This document shows, in pieces, positions 41,082 to 49,115 of a stretch of DNA of 56,928 nucleotides. The position numbers and the translations under genes are program-made. The stretch is taken from positions 1 through 56,928 of the forward strand of contig CALFEO010000015.1 of NCBI GenBank assembly GCA_937949995.1. The letters run 5' to 3'. Under the pieces are notes generated by a model, which saw only the letters and a program-made list of their open reading frames with translations, was not told the origin of the DNA and ran no database searches. Numbering within the stretch: the first letter of the stretch is position 1; each line of letters begins with the position of its first letter. The DNA comes from an uncultured bacterium. GTDB taxonomy: Bacteria; Patescibacteriota; Patescibacteriia; 2-12-FULL-60-25.

Positions 41082-41291
41082 ATGAAATTACAAAAAACTT
41101 GCCCGTTTTGCAAGGCAAATATCAATCATATCAATTATAAAGATACGGATATGCTGCGCAGACACCTTTCTTCTTTCGGAAGAATAGTGGCTCGCAAGCG
41201 CAGCGGAATGTGCGTTTGGCATCAGCGTAAATTGGCCGCGGCCATCAAACGTTCGCGCTTTATGGCATTGCTTCCGTATTTGGTGCAATAA
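41082..41291 (+). CDS. rpsR: 30S ribosomal protein S18
   Basis: A 69-residue S18 which pairs with S6 on the small-subunit platform. Features: CPFCKANINHINYKD at the N-terminus (Cys pair, possible zinc site), DMLRRHLSSFGRIVARKRSG and the terminal RFMALLPY. It starts 14 bases after ssb and is followed by a terminator. Confidence 0.95.
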   Translation: MKLQKTCPFCKANINHINYKDTDMLRRHLSSFGRIVARKRSGMCVWHQRKLAAAIKRSRFMALLPYLVQ

Positions 41292-41296
41292 TAAAA

Positions 41297-41320
41297 ATTC
41301 GGCTTCGTGCCGATTTTTTA
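41297..41320 (+). terminator. Terminator of rpsF-ssb-rpsR operon
   Basis: ATTCGGC TTCG TGCCGAT hairpin followed by TTTTT. Confidence 0.9.
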
Positions 41321-41455
41321 TTTGCCTGACATTTGAATAGGGATTTATCGGGATTAACATTCAGGGATTAGTCAATTCGACCGCGCTCTTGGTTTACGAC
41401 AGGATTAATTTTCTATAATTGTAATTTAATTACGCAAGTGATTAAATGTTTGGAT

Positions 41456-41953
41456 ATGAGTGAAGAACAACAATATGTTCGCCCGAGCTGGGATGAATAT
41501 TTCATGAATATTTGCAAAGCCGTGGCATTGCGTTCGCATGATGAAAATACTCAAGTTGGATGCGTGATTGTTAATGCAAAAAAAAGAATAGTCTCGACAG
41601 GTTATAATGGATTACCGGCCGGCGTTGATGACAGCGCATGGGCGACCAAGCGCGATCAGATCATAAAAATACCTTGCGTTCATCAAGAGAATAATATTGT
41701 TTATGATGTCGATAAGTACGATACGGTAACGCATGCCGAGGCTAATGCCATCGTTTCCGCTTCGGAGCCTTTATACGAATGTTCGCTGTACAGCACGCTT
41801 TATCCGTGCAATGAATGCGCCAAGATGATTATTACGGCGGGAATAAAAAAAGTTTATTACGAAGACATTCGCGAATGGAAAGCTCATGCAATTACCAGGC
41901 TGTTATTTAAACAAGCGGGAATCGAAGAGATTTGTTTGAAAAAGAGTAAATAA
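41456..41953 (+). CDS. dCMP deaminase family protein
   Basis: A 165-residue zinc deaminase that converts dCMP to dUMP for thymidylate synthesis. Zinc and catalytic motifs: THAEANAI (His and catalytic Glu) and YPCNECAKMII (PCxxC). The N-terminal part SWDEYFMNICKAVALRSHD and GCVIVNAKKRIVSTGYNG matches the family. Start at MSEEQQ (41456) is preferred to an upstream in-frame Met. Single gene. Confidence 0.92.
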   Translation: MSEEQQYVRPSWDEYFMNICKAVALRSHDENTQVGCVIVNAKKRIVSTGYNGLPAGVDDSAWATKRDQIIKIPCVHQENNIVYDVDKYDTVTHAEANAIVSASEPLYECSLYSTLYPCNECAKMIITAGIKKVYYEDIREWKAHAITRLLFKQAGIEEICLKKSK

Positions 41954-41970
41954 GTGTAATTCGCTCAAAC

Positions 41971-42031
41971 AGTTCATCAAGAGTAACTTAAGCGTCTCTT
42001 GATGAACTTGTTACTTTTAACTTGATGAACT
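41971..42031. repeat. AAGTTCATCAAG palindromic repeat, short copy
   Basis: AGTTCATCAAGAGTAACTTA and the reverse-complement CTTGATGAAC/CTTGTTAC blocks, a reduced version of the 4464-4647 element, just upstream of a consensus promoter. Confidence 0.8.
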
Positions 42032-42045
42032 GAGTTTTTGCTGCA

Positions 42046-42074
42046 TTGACAAAAGCGGTTTTTTTTGTTATAAT
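42046..42074 (+). promoter_or_regulatory. Perfect consensus sigma-70 promoter
   Basis: TTGACA (42046-42051), exactly 17 bases, TATAAT (42069-42074). This is the strongest promoter seen in the window. Confidence 0.85.
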
Positions 42075-42117
42075 GGTAATGTTGAGTTCAAAAATATCGC
42101 TTAACAAAAATAAAAAT

Positions 42118-42165
42118 ATGCAAAAAATTAAACTGTTAAACTTGGTAAAGGAGGTTTTTGAGTAA
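42118..42165 (+). CDS. Possible 15-residue leader peptide
   Basis: ATG CAA AAA... encodes MQKIKLLNLVKEVFE and stops eight bases before a terminator hairpin. It contains three leucines within four residues. The start lacks a ribosome site, but an unusually strong AAAGGAGG lies inside its end. Possible attenuation leader or a free small peptide; low certainty. Confidence 0.4.
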   Translation: MQKIKLLNLVKEVFE

Positions 42166-42172
42166 TTGCAAA

Positions 42173-42199
42173 CGAAGAGAACATCTTCGTATTTTTATT
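42173..42199 (+). terminator. Attenuator-like terminator
   Basis: CGAAGA GAACA TCTTCG hairpin followed by TATTTTTATT, between the consensus promoter and the 42240 gene. Read-through would be needed to express that gene. Confidence 0.7.
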
Positions 42200-42239
42200 A
42201 GAACAATAATTTGAATAATTTAGCTAAAATAAAACAAAT

Positions 42240-42968
42240 ATGACAAATCCCGCAGAAAATTGGAATGCTCAAGCACAGCCGCCGCAAGAGGCGCCAAAAC
42301 CGGCATGGAAGCCGGAAGTGATTCAAGGTCAAGGCGTTGAGGCCGGCAAAGTGCCGGAAAATATTGTTTTGGGAAGTGAATATGTAAAAGCGAGTCCCGA
42401 CAAAGAGGTTGAGGCGCCGGTTGATTTAAAGGAATTGTTCAGAGAAACCGCCAAACAAGATTCCGATCAGTTGTCGCAGATACGTAAAAAGATTGATTTG
42501 CCGGAACCCAAACCTTATGACAAAAATGAGCAAATCGGAGCGGAGGAATTTGAAAAGATTCTGACAAAACCAAATATACCAAAGCCTCGTGAACATGGAG
42601 CTGAAGCATCGGTAAATATGAGTGAGGTAATGGCATTCAGAGATAATCCCGAACCTCCGAAGTTCGAAGGTGTAATGCCGACACCAAAACCTTATGAAAA
42701 AAATGAGCAGATCGGGTCGGAAGAATTTGAGAAGATTTTGACAAAACCCAATATGCCCAAGCCTCGTGAACATGGAGCTGAAGCTCCGGTTAACATGAGC
42801 GAGGTTATGCGTGATATTCCGGAACCTCCAAAATTTGAAGGCAGATTACCTGAACCCCCGGAATATAAAGCAATCCCAACGCTGGCGGAATCCGAATATG
42901 AAGAAGATGTTGAACCGGAACAATTAACCGAGCAAGATATCATCAATTCTGATAGAAAAGCCGCTTAA
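42240..42968 (+). CDS. Repeat-containing acidic, proline-rich protein
   Basis: A 242-residue low-complexity protein, rich in Pro, Glu and Lys, with no membrane segment. Two near-identical units of about 60 residues occur at roughly 92-150 and 151-210, each containing PKPY(D/E)KNEQIG, EEFEKILTKPN, PKPREHGAEA and NMSEVM. The gene has no ribosome site and lies 40 bases behind a terminator-like hairpin, so it may be controlled by read-through. No family recognised; the sequence looks intrinsically disordered with short linear motifs. Confidence 0.7.
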   Translation: MTNPAENWNAQAQPPQEAPKPAWKPEVIQGQGVEAGKVPENIVLGSEYVKASPDKEVEAPVDLKELFRETAKQDSDQLSQIRKKIDLPEPKPYDKNEQIGAEEFEKILTKPNIPKPREHGAEASVNMSEVMAFRDNPEPPKFEGVMPTPKPYEKNEQIGSEEFEKILTKPNMPKPREHGAEAPVNMSEVMRDIPEPPKFEGRLPEPPEYKAIPTLAESEYEEDVEPEQLTEQDIINSDRKAA

Positions 42969-42988
42969 ATTTTTTTACCCATGCTTAA

Positions 42989-43020
42989 AAGCCGCTCCAG
43001 TTTTGCCGAAGCGGCTTTTT
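42989..43020 (+). terminator. Terminator of repeat-protein gene
   Basis: AAGCCGCT / AGCGGCTT stem with TTTTT. Confidence 0.9.
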
Positions 43021-43114
43021 TAATCTTGATTAACATGATTAAAGCGATTAGCAGGATTTTAATTAAGGAATATTATAATTTTATATAATTGATAAAATAC
43101 AAGTTTTGTGATAC

Positions 43115-44116
43115 ATGTCACATAATATGAATATCGAGAATTTACAGGTTAAAGCTGAAGTTATAAAAGCGATTAGAGCTTGGTTTGATAATCAAGGCTT
43201 TATTGAGATGCACACGCCGAGAATGGTTGCTCTGCCGGGGCAGGAGCCGTATCTCGAGCCTTGTTGGCTCGACGTCAAACGTCAAACGTCTAACGTCAAA
43301 TGTCGAGTGGCGCTGGTGACTTCGCCGGAGTATGCAATGAAGAAATTGCTCGGAGCGGGGTTGGATAAGATATATGATCTTGGACCGTGTTTTCGCGATA
43401 ATGAACCGTGGGATGGGTCGCATGATCCGGAATTTTTGATGCTGGAGTGGTATCGACGTAACGCGGGCGTCAATGAGTTGATGGATGATGTTCTGAACCT
43501 GTTGACTTTTGTGATTTCAAAACAGCGAAATTCGAAATTCGAAATTCGAAATTCGATCAAGAAAATGACGGTTGAGGAGGTTTGGAGGGTTTATGCGGGA
43601 GTGGAGTTGGCTCCGCTTCTAGAGAATCGAGAAGCGATGGCCAAGTTGGCATCTGAAAAGTTTGGACAGACCGTGACGGATCAAGACGATTGGGATGATA
43701 TTTATTATAAGATATTTTTATCAGAGATAGAACCCAAAATCGAGGCGGGAGAGCCGATGTTTTTGTATCGGTATCCGGCGAGCATGGCTGCGTTGGCTCG
43801 TAAATCCGAGGACGACAGCAGATGGGCGGATAGAGTTGAGTTTTATGCAGGGGGGCTGGAGCTTGCCAATGGATTTGCTGAATTGTCTGACCCGGTGGAA
43901 CAGAGAAAACGATTTGAAGAAGAACAAAATTTACGCCGTCGATCAGGGAAGGAGGTTTGGAGTATAGATGAGGAGTTGTTAAACGCTTTACCAAAGATGG
44001 GTAATGCGGCGGGAATCGCTTTTGGAGTTGATAGATTGGTGATGCTTGTTACGGGGGCGAAATCAATCAATGATGTTATTCCATTTTCGGCACGAGACAG
44101 ACTTGGTAAGAATTAA
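43115..44116 (+). CDS. epmA: EF-P lysine ligase-like protein (EpmA/GenX)
   Basis: A 333-residue class II lysyl-tRNA-synthetase-like protein without the anticodon-binding domain. EpmA attaches (R)-beta-lysine to EF-P. Class II motif 2: CFRDNEPWDGSHDPEFLMLE; motif 3: GIAFGVDRLVML. Early part FIEMHTPRMVALPGQEPYLEP and TSPEYAMKKLL fit EpmA. Two in-frame segments are translated short repeats: residues 53-64 (DVKRQTSNVKCR, from AACGTC repeat) and 137-148 (KQRNSKFEIRNS, from AAATTCG repeat). They lie in surface-loop positions and keep the frame. The efp gene is 2.3 kb downstream. EpmB, which makes beta-lysine, is not in this window. Confidence 0.88.
   Translation: MSHNMNIENLQVKAEVIKAIRAWFDNQGFIEMHTPRMVALPGQEPYLEPCWLDVKRQTSNVKCRVALVTSPEYAMKKLLGAGLDKIYDLGPCFRDNEPWDGSHDPEFLMLEWYRRNAGVNELMDDVLNLLTFVISKQRNSKFEIRNSIKKMTVEEVWRVYAGVELAPLLENREAMAKLASEKFGQTVTDQDDWDDIYYKIFLSEIEPKIEAGEPMFLYRYPASMAALARKSEDDSRWADRVEFYAGGLELANGFAELSDPVEQRKRFEEEQNLRRRSGKEVWSIDEELLNALPKMGNAAGIAFGVDRLVMLVTGAKSINDVIPFSARDRLGKN
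43269..43308. repeat. AACGTC repeat inside epmA
   Basis: CGACGTCAAACGTCAAACGT-type repeat, the same sequence family as the spacer repeats at 7621-7700 and 21935-21990, read in frame in epmA. Confidence 0.8.
43525..43558. repeat. AAATTCG repeat inside epmA
   Basis: Four copies of CGAAATTCGAAATT-type repeat, read in frame as SKFEIRNS. A similar block, in the opposite sense, lies in rlmH at 54464-54502. Confidence 0.8.
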
Positions 44117-44155
44117 GATTATATTTGTTGATCGTCGGAATGCGGGTTATACTGG

Positions 44156-45367
44156 ATGGATATGAATATCTATCGTTTTGTTAAATTATTGCATAATATT
44201 TATGCGGCTAAAGAACCGGATTTGGATTTTATTCAAGACAGCGGATTGTTGGCGGTAAAAATCGGGCAGATTCATGCGGTCAGAATAGATTTTTTACCTG
44301 AAGAAAAATGCCGCAAACTTGCTCAGCTATATCGTAAAACCGTTCCTTTGCCCGCGGAAGACGCGAAAAGATTGTTTGAAGAAATGGCGACTTCGGAGTT
44401 GAAGGAACAGCTTGAATATTTTGATGAAAAACCGTTAGCCTCGGCATCAGTGGGGCAGGTGCATCGCGCCAAATTGAAAAATGGCGCGGAAGTGGTTATC
44501 AAAATGATCAAAAAAGATGTTAAAGATCAATTTGTAAAGGAAGTTAAACAAGTCAAAAAATATTTCAAATGGGCTTTGTTGTTTTATCCCAAGCTGAAAG
44601 GCGTGGCCAATCCTCGCGGTTTGTTGGATATGATCGAAAGGTCAACTTTGAGTGAATTGGACTTACGGCATGAAGCGGAGGGACAAAAATTATTGCGTGA
44701 AATTTATGAAAAAAATAAAACCGAATATGATTTGAGTTTGCTTAAATTCCCCAAGGTGTACGAGGAGTATTCGGGTGAAAAAATCATGGTTACGGAATAT
44801 ATTCCCGGACAAACGGTTGATGAATTATTGGAAAAAAGATCTTTGAATTACGATGTTTTGCTGGATTTGTTTCATATCCATGGTTTTTATATGTTTCAAG
44901 TGGGTATTTTTCATGGCGATATTCATCCGGGAAATGTTATTTTTACGGATGGAAAAATATTTTATGTAGATACGAGTTACATAGGCAGAGTTGAGGATTA
45001 TATCAGGATCGGTTTGTTTAATTTTTTTGAAAATTTAAGTTATTACAGGTATAAAGAATGCGCCTTTTATTTGAATGAGATGGCAGAAAAAAAGATCGGC
45101 GGACAGGCGTTTCTGGATTTTGAGAAAAAGTTTTTTGAGTTGTATAAGGATTTCGCGGGCAAAAGCGTGAGTGAAATCAGTTTGACCAAGATGATGATGA
45201 GGACGATTAAACTGGGAGTATTATCGGGCATGGAATTTTCGGAAAGTATTTTTGATATTATAAAAAGTTTAATGTATATGGATGGCATGGTTTTAAGATG
45301 TAATCCCGATGCGATTTTGATGGAAGACATGAGAAAGTTTATCGGAGAGCTGAAACCCAAGATTTAA
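44156..45367 (+). CDS. ABC1/AarF/UbiB-family atypical kinase
   Basis: A 403-residue protein of the UbiB/ABC1 atypical kinase family. Family features: KIGQ (KxGQ motif) near residue 35, the Ala-rich nucleotide loop LASASVGQVHRA near 96, VVIK (Lys), a HEAEG-type segment, then HGDIHPGNVIF and VDTS in place of DFG. Members act in ubiquinone or lipid metabolism as ATPases rather than protein kinases. Quinone synthesis is not apparent here, so a membrane-lipid role is more likely. No membrane helix is obvious at the C-terminus. It is 39 bases after epmA; possibly one transcript. Confidence 0.88.
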   Translation: MDMNIYRFVKLLHNIYAAKEPDLDFIQDSGLLAVKIGQIHAVRIDFLPEEKCRKLAQLYRKTVPLPAEDAKRLFEEMATSELKEQLEYFDEKPLASASVGQVHRAKLKNGAEVVIKMIKKDVKDQFVKEVKQVKKYFKWALLFYPKLKGVANPRGLLDMIERSTLSELDLRHEAEGQKLLREIYEKNKTEYDLSLLKFPKVYEEYSGEKIMVTEYIPGQTVDELLEKRSLNYDVLLDLFHIHGFYMFQVGIFHGDIHPGNVIFTDGKIFYVDTSYIGRVEDYIRIGLFNFFENLSYYRYKECAFYLNEMAEKKIGGQAFLDFEKKFFELYKDFAGKSVSEISLTKMMMRTIKLGVLSGMEFSESIFDIIKSLMYMDGMVLRCNPDAILMEDMRKFIGELKPKI

Positions 45368-45394
45368 ATAATTCGGATAATGCTTGATAAAAAA

Positions 45395-45417
45395 ACAGCC
45401 TTTGGGCCGTTTTTTTC
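45395..45417 (+). terminator. Terminator of UbiB-family gene
   Basis: ACAGCC TTTG GGCCGT stem (one mismatch) followed by TTTTTT. Confidence 0.75.
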
Positions 45418-45447
45418 TTTGAATTTTTCGTAATATTGAGTGAAAGA

Positions 45448-45522
45448 TGGAGCGGGTAACGGGAATCGAACCCGTCTCTGATGCTTGGGAAGCATCCATA
45501 ATAACCACTATACGATACCCGC
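45448..45522 (-). tRNA. tRNA-Gly(CCC), CCA encoded
   Basis: Minus strand: acceptor GCGGGTA pairs with TACCCGC, discriminator T, and encoded CCA. Anticodon arm GATGC-TTCCCAA-GCATC gives anticodon CCC. The T arm contains GGGTTCGATTCCC. 75 bases. Confidence 0.93.
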
Positions 45523-45540
45523 AGAAACGATCACGGATAA

Positions 45541-45721
45541 AAGTTCGTCAAGATTAAAGTTTATCTCACCAAGTAACAAGTTCATCCCACTACGCAATAA
45601 GCTACGCGGGACAGGTCAAGTCTAAAGTTCATCAAGAGAAGCATGAGTAACTCTTGATAAACTTTAGACTTTTAACTTGATGAACTCTTGATGAACTTGT
45701 TACTTTAATCTTGACGAACTC
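45541..45721. repeat. AAGTTCATCAAG palindromic repeat, long copy
   Basis: Near-identical in parts to 4464-4647 and 49116-49262, with the central CCCACTACGCAATAAGC and CGGGACAGGTCAAGTC. Long imperfect hairpin; no coding potential. 45722-45806 holds no gene. Confidence 0.85.
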
Positions 45722-45806
45722 GTCCGTTACGACGTTACAAACGTTACGATGTATGTATGATATACCACAGTAATTTAAAGATTTCAATTTTGGGAAGATG
45801 GAAGTA

Positions 45807-45835
45807 TTGACTATGATTGCGATGTTTGCTATATT
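45807..45835 (+). promoter_or_regulatory. Predicted promoter
   Basis: TTGACT (45807-45812), 17 bases, TATATT (45830-45835), about 25 bases before the ribosome site of the next gene. Confidence 0.7.
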
Positions 45836-45867
45836 TGAGCCCTGTTTCAACAACGGAGGATTGCGTC

Positions 45868-46179
45868 ATGCATGTGGCAAGAGAGTTCAGGGATTTGCGC
45901 AAAGCGATTGCGGTTCGAAGCGAAGCATCGTGCCGCGTAATTCTTGAGCATTTGGATGCATTGCAAGTAATGCTGGAAAAGGCGCAGGCCATGCGGGCGG
46001 AGGATCCGGACTACAGCCTTGTTCTGCATCAGATTGGCGTACATGCGGATGCTGTGTTGAAGACTGTCCGGCAATCGGGCATCAAAGGAATTAGGATTCC
46101 GCCGGCCATGCACATTTTGAGGACATCCTCGCGTCAGGCGGATTTGACCCGTCAACTCGCTCGGCAAATCGTTTCATGA
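45868..46179 (+). CDS. Small helical protein, unknown function
   Basis: A 103-residue soluble protein, mostly alpha-helical by composition (MHVAREFRDLRKAIAVRSE, EHLDALQVMLEKAQAMR). Start at 45868 has GGAGG eight bases upstream. It has a good promoter and terminator and so is a genuine single-gene unit. No family recognised. Confidence 0.75.
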   Translation: MHVAREFRDLRKAIAVRSEASCRVILEHLDALQVMLEKAQAMRAEDPDYSLVLHQIGVHADAVLKTVRQSGIKGIRIPPAMHILRTSSRQADLTRQLARQIVS

Positions 46180-46206
46180 TTTGATTGTCCGCGTTTCTCT
46201 TTATTG

Positions 46207-46235
46207 AAGCCTCGTATGTTTATGCGGGGCTTTTT
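46207..46235 (+). terminator. Rho-independent terminator
   Basis: AAGCCTCG / CGGGGCTT imperfect stem followed by TTTTT. The following spacer to 46454 holds no gene, only an AACGTTATAACG palindrome and TTATGCATTATGCATTG. Confidence 0.8.
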
Positions 46236-46454
46236 GCTTGACGGGAAAGCTTGAATCGGGCATATTACGACTACTAAAGAACAAATAATTGATAATGCAT
46301 GGTGAATGATGAATAACAATCATTTATCTCGTTACGAACAGCTTGCCCCGAAAACGAATGAAATGAGTTCTTCGGGGTTAAGAACGTTATAACGTGATGA
46401 CTGTTTATCGGTTATGCATTATGCATTGTTAGTTATACATAATAATATAGTGTT

Positions 46455-47018
46455 ATGGGAAGTCCAAACGATATCAAAAAAGGAGCCGTAATCATTAAAG
46501 ACGGCGAGCCGTGGATTGTAACCAGTTTTCAACATGTTAATCCGGGTAAAGGTGCGGCTTTTGTGCGCACGCGTATTAAAAACGCGAAAACAGGAAAAAC
46601 TTTAGAGCAAACATATAAAACTTCCGAAACTTTAACTTTTGCGGAAATTGAATATAGAAACATGTCTTATCTTTATCACGATAATACGGGATATGTTTTT
46701 ATGGATAATAAAAATTACGAACAGGTCAGCATGTCGGATGAGGATATGGGAGATGACGCAAAATACTTGAAAGATGGTATTGAGGTTCTTGTCTCCATGT
46801 ATCAAGGCAATGCTATCGCCGTTCAAGTTCCCAAAAAAATGAAATTTACGATTGTGGAAACGGCGCCGGCGGTTAAAGGTGATACCGCAAGCGGAAACGT
46901 TACCAAAGAAGCCAAGACGGATACGGGTTTTATGGTGCAAGTTCCCATCTTTTTGAATCAAGGCGATGAAGTGATAGTGAATACGGAGACCGGGGAGTAT
47001 GTGGAACGTGCTAAATAA
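46455..47018 (+). CDS. efp: Translation elongation factor P
   Basis: A 187-residue EF-P that relieves ribosome stalling at polyproline. Three-domain layout; the modification loop is VNPGKGAAFVRTR with the acceptor Lys at about residue 32, the same PGKG context that EpmA lysylates. Domain II begins about MSDEDMGDDAKYL; the C-terminal domain ends QGDEVIVNTETGEYVERAK. The EpmA-like gene upstream supports a beta-lysylated EF-P. A TAATAT box just before the ATG hints at a leaderless transcript. Confidence 0.95.
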   Translation: MGSPNDIKKGAVIIKDGEPWIVTSFQHVNPGKGAAFVRTRIKNAKTGKTLEQTYKTSETLTFAEIEYRNMSYLYHDNTGYVFMDNKNYEQVSMSDEDMGDDAKYLKDGIEVLVSMYQGNAIAVQVPKKMKFTIVETAPAVKGDTASGNVTKEAKTDTGFMVQVPIFLNQGDEVIVNTETGEYVERAK

Positions 47019-47103
47019 ATCGTCTGAACCTTGATTAAACATGATTTTCGCTCAAATTAGCTTGACACTGTCGTTCGCGAACGACGTGCCTTGATTACCA
47101 GAT

Positions 47104-47183
47104 GAGTTCATCAAGTTAAAAGTCTAAAGTTTATCAAGAGAGGCCTTAGTTACTCTTGATGAACTTTGGACTTTATGAACTTT
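47104..47183. repeat. AAGTTCATCAAG palindromic repeat copy
   Basis: GAGTTCATCAAGTTAAAAG and matching CTCTTGATGAACTTTGGAC arms around AGAGGCCTTAG; member of the same interspersed family. Confidence 0.8.
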
Positions 47184-47213
47184 ACATTGGTTCGGAATTA
47201 TATTTATATATAA

Positions 47214-47238
47214 AAATTACTCATTGAGTAATTTTTTA
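47214..47238. terminator. Bidirectional terminator, efp / ABC gene
   Basis: AATTACTCA T TGAGTAATT hairpin with TTTT on the plus side and T-rich flank on the minus side, between the convergent efp and ABC transporter genes. Confidence 0.75.
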
Positions 47239-47255
47239 ATTTTTAGGTTCTATGG

Positions 47256-49061
47256 TTAGTTGTACCACTTGGCCTGTTCGTTGTAGAGTTCGGCGTATTT
47301 TCCGTTTAGGGCCATTAAATCGGCATGAGGTCCTTGTTCGATTATTCTGCCTTGATTGATTACAATGATTCTTTCGGCTCGGCGAACCGTGGAAAAGCGA
47401 TGAGAGATAAAAATCAATCCTCTTGATCCGGAGGCTCTTAGAACTCGTTCGAAGAAACGTGTTTCAGCATTGGCATCCATGGCCGATGTTGGCTCGTCGA
47501 AACCGATAATGCGCCCGCCGTGAATGAGTGTTCGGCTGATCAATAATCTTTGCGCTTGTCCGCCCGAAACCAATTGCGTGATTAAGCCCGGAGCTGCGGC
47601 CCAATTGCCGATAAATGTTTTTTCTTTGGCAGGCAGGCTGTTTATCACCGTATCGGATCCGGCTATATGCAAAGCGTTTTTGTAAGAAAAATTTTCTTTA
47701 TTTTTTTCGGTGCCATAATAAAGATTATCTTTAACAAAATCTTGGTATAGTTCAGCATCTTGCAGCATCAGGTGAAAAGCTTTTCTCCATTCAATCGGAG
47801 AATAGTCGGACAGAGGTTTGCCATTTAGCAATATTTGTCCGGAGGTGGGTTTATCGAGCCCGGTAAGCAATCTTAGAAAGGTGGTTTTACCGGCACCATT
47901 TTCGCCGACTATGGCCAGGTGTTCGCCTTCTTGCATCATTATATTGATATTTTTAAGCACGTATTTGCTACTGTTGGGGTATTTATAACTGACATTGATA
48001 AACTCTATCGTAAGTTTGTCCGCAGGTATACGAGATCCGTGGATGTTTTCCGGTTCCTTTTCCATCAAGCGATTTATGTAAGACAAGATTTGCATATCCG
48101 CAAAAACTTTGGTTATGGATCCGGATACGCCATTTAAAGCTTCGCCCATTAAGCCGAATAAATTCAGTGCGATAAATAATGTTGCCAATTGATTCGGATC
48201 TTGCAAAGCCAGCCTGCCCATTATAATGATGACCGCGGAATATGCACCGATATGAAAGATGGAAATTATACCGCGGTTTAGCATGCTTTGCATCGCGATT
48301 TTACGGAAGCGGTTTAATATATTGCGATTGGCAATAATGTATTTGCGCAAGAACGATGTTTCACCGCCCAGTAATTTGAGCTGTAAAAAATGGCGTATAT
48401 CCAGAAATACATAACGGGTATATTCGGTTCTTCGGCCGTCGATTGAATTCCATGTCGAAGTCCAGATATCGCTGTTGGTTTCTTTCCATAAATTTGCAGC
48501 CTGCAATAAGGCGTCGATGATTACCAAAACCGTAATCCACCAAGGCGCCACCAAGGCCAAACCCGCGGCGGCAATAAATTTTAACACTGAACGCAAAAAC
48601 CATTCGGAATTGCCGGCCAGGCGTTGCAAGCGCCATAGATCTTCGCGAACGAAATCCAAACTTCTGCGTACTTCGGGTTCATTTAAAGCTTCGGGTTTTA
48701 AGCGCGCGACGCTTTCCCAAATTTTTTGCTGTGAGGCCGAGGTGGCCACGCGCATAAACCAATCATCGGATTGCGAGTAAGTAAGTTCGTTGATAAATCT
48801 GCGTATCCCATAGGCGACGATGACAACTATCAGCAATGTTAAAGCGGTTTCGGTTTTTGTTGCGGCTATGGCGGCGATAAAAAGAGAGAAAAAATAGACT
48901 TCCAAAGGCTGTAAAAATGCACCCAATATAATTAAAACAAAACGAAATAAGGCCAAAGGTTTGTTGAACTCCCAAATAATTTTTAAAAACCGCGTATAGG
49001 CACGGAATTTTTCTTGGATTGAAAAATGAATGTCAATTTGTTTTTCCTCCCCCTTATTCAT
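47256..49061 (-). CDS. ABC exporter, fused permease-ATPase
   Basis: A 601-residue half-transporter. The membrane domain (about 40-340) has five to six helices; the ATPase domain (about 365-600) has Walker A GENGAGKTT, Q-loop region LMLQDAELYQD, signature QLVSGGQAQRL, Walker B IIGFDEPTSAMD and H-loop ISHR. It would work as a homodimer or with another half. Substrate unknown (peptide or lipid). The ATG at 49061 (MNKGEEKQ) is chosen because TATAAT (49073-49068) lies six bases upstream of it, which would make the mRNA leaderless; the longer frame from 49127 would cross this box. Confidence 0.9.
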   Translation of the reverse strand: MNKGEEKQIDIHFSIQEKFRAYTRFLKIIWEFNKPLALFRFVLIILGAFLQPLEVYFFSLFIAAIAATKTETALTLLIVVIVAYGIRRFINELTYSQSDDWFMRVATSASQQKIWESVARLKPEALNEPEVRRSLDFVREDLWRLQRLAGNSEWFLRSVLKFIAAAGLALVAPWWITVLVIIDALLQAANLWKETNSDIWTSTWNSIDGRRTEYTRYVFLDIRHFLQLKLLGGETSFLRKYIIANRNILNRFRKIAMQSMLNRGIISIFHIGAYSAVIIIMGRLALQDPNQLATLFIALNLFGLMGEALNGVSGSITKVFADMQILSYINRLMEKEPENIHGSRIPADKLTIEFINVSYKYPNSSKYVLKNINIMMQEGEHLAIVGENGAGKTTFLRLLTGLDKPTSGQILLNGKPLSDYSPIEWRKAFHLMLQDAELYQDFVKDNLYYGTEKNKENFSYKNALHIAGSDTVINSLPAKEKTFIGNWAAAPGLITQLVSGGQAQRLLISRTLIHGGRIIGFDEPTSAMDANAETRFFERVLRASGSRGLIFISHRFSTVRRAERIIVINQGRIIEQGPHADLMALNGKYAELYNEQAKWYN

Positions 49062-49067
49062 GGTGAT

Positions 49068-49073
49068 ATTATA
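49068..49073 (-). promoter_or_regulatory. -10 box of ABC transporter gene
   Basis: Minus strand TATAAT, six bases before the ATG; predicted start of transcription falls at about the A of the ATG. Confidence 0.6.
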
Positions 49074-49115
49074 ACATGGAAATCGTAAAGTCGTAATGGG
49101 AAATATTATTAGATA

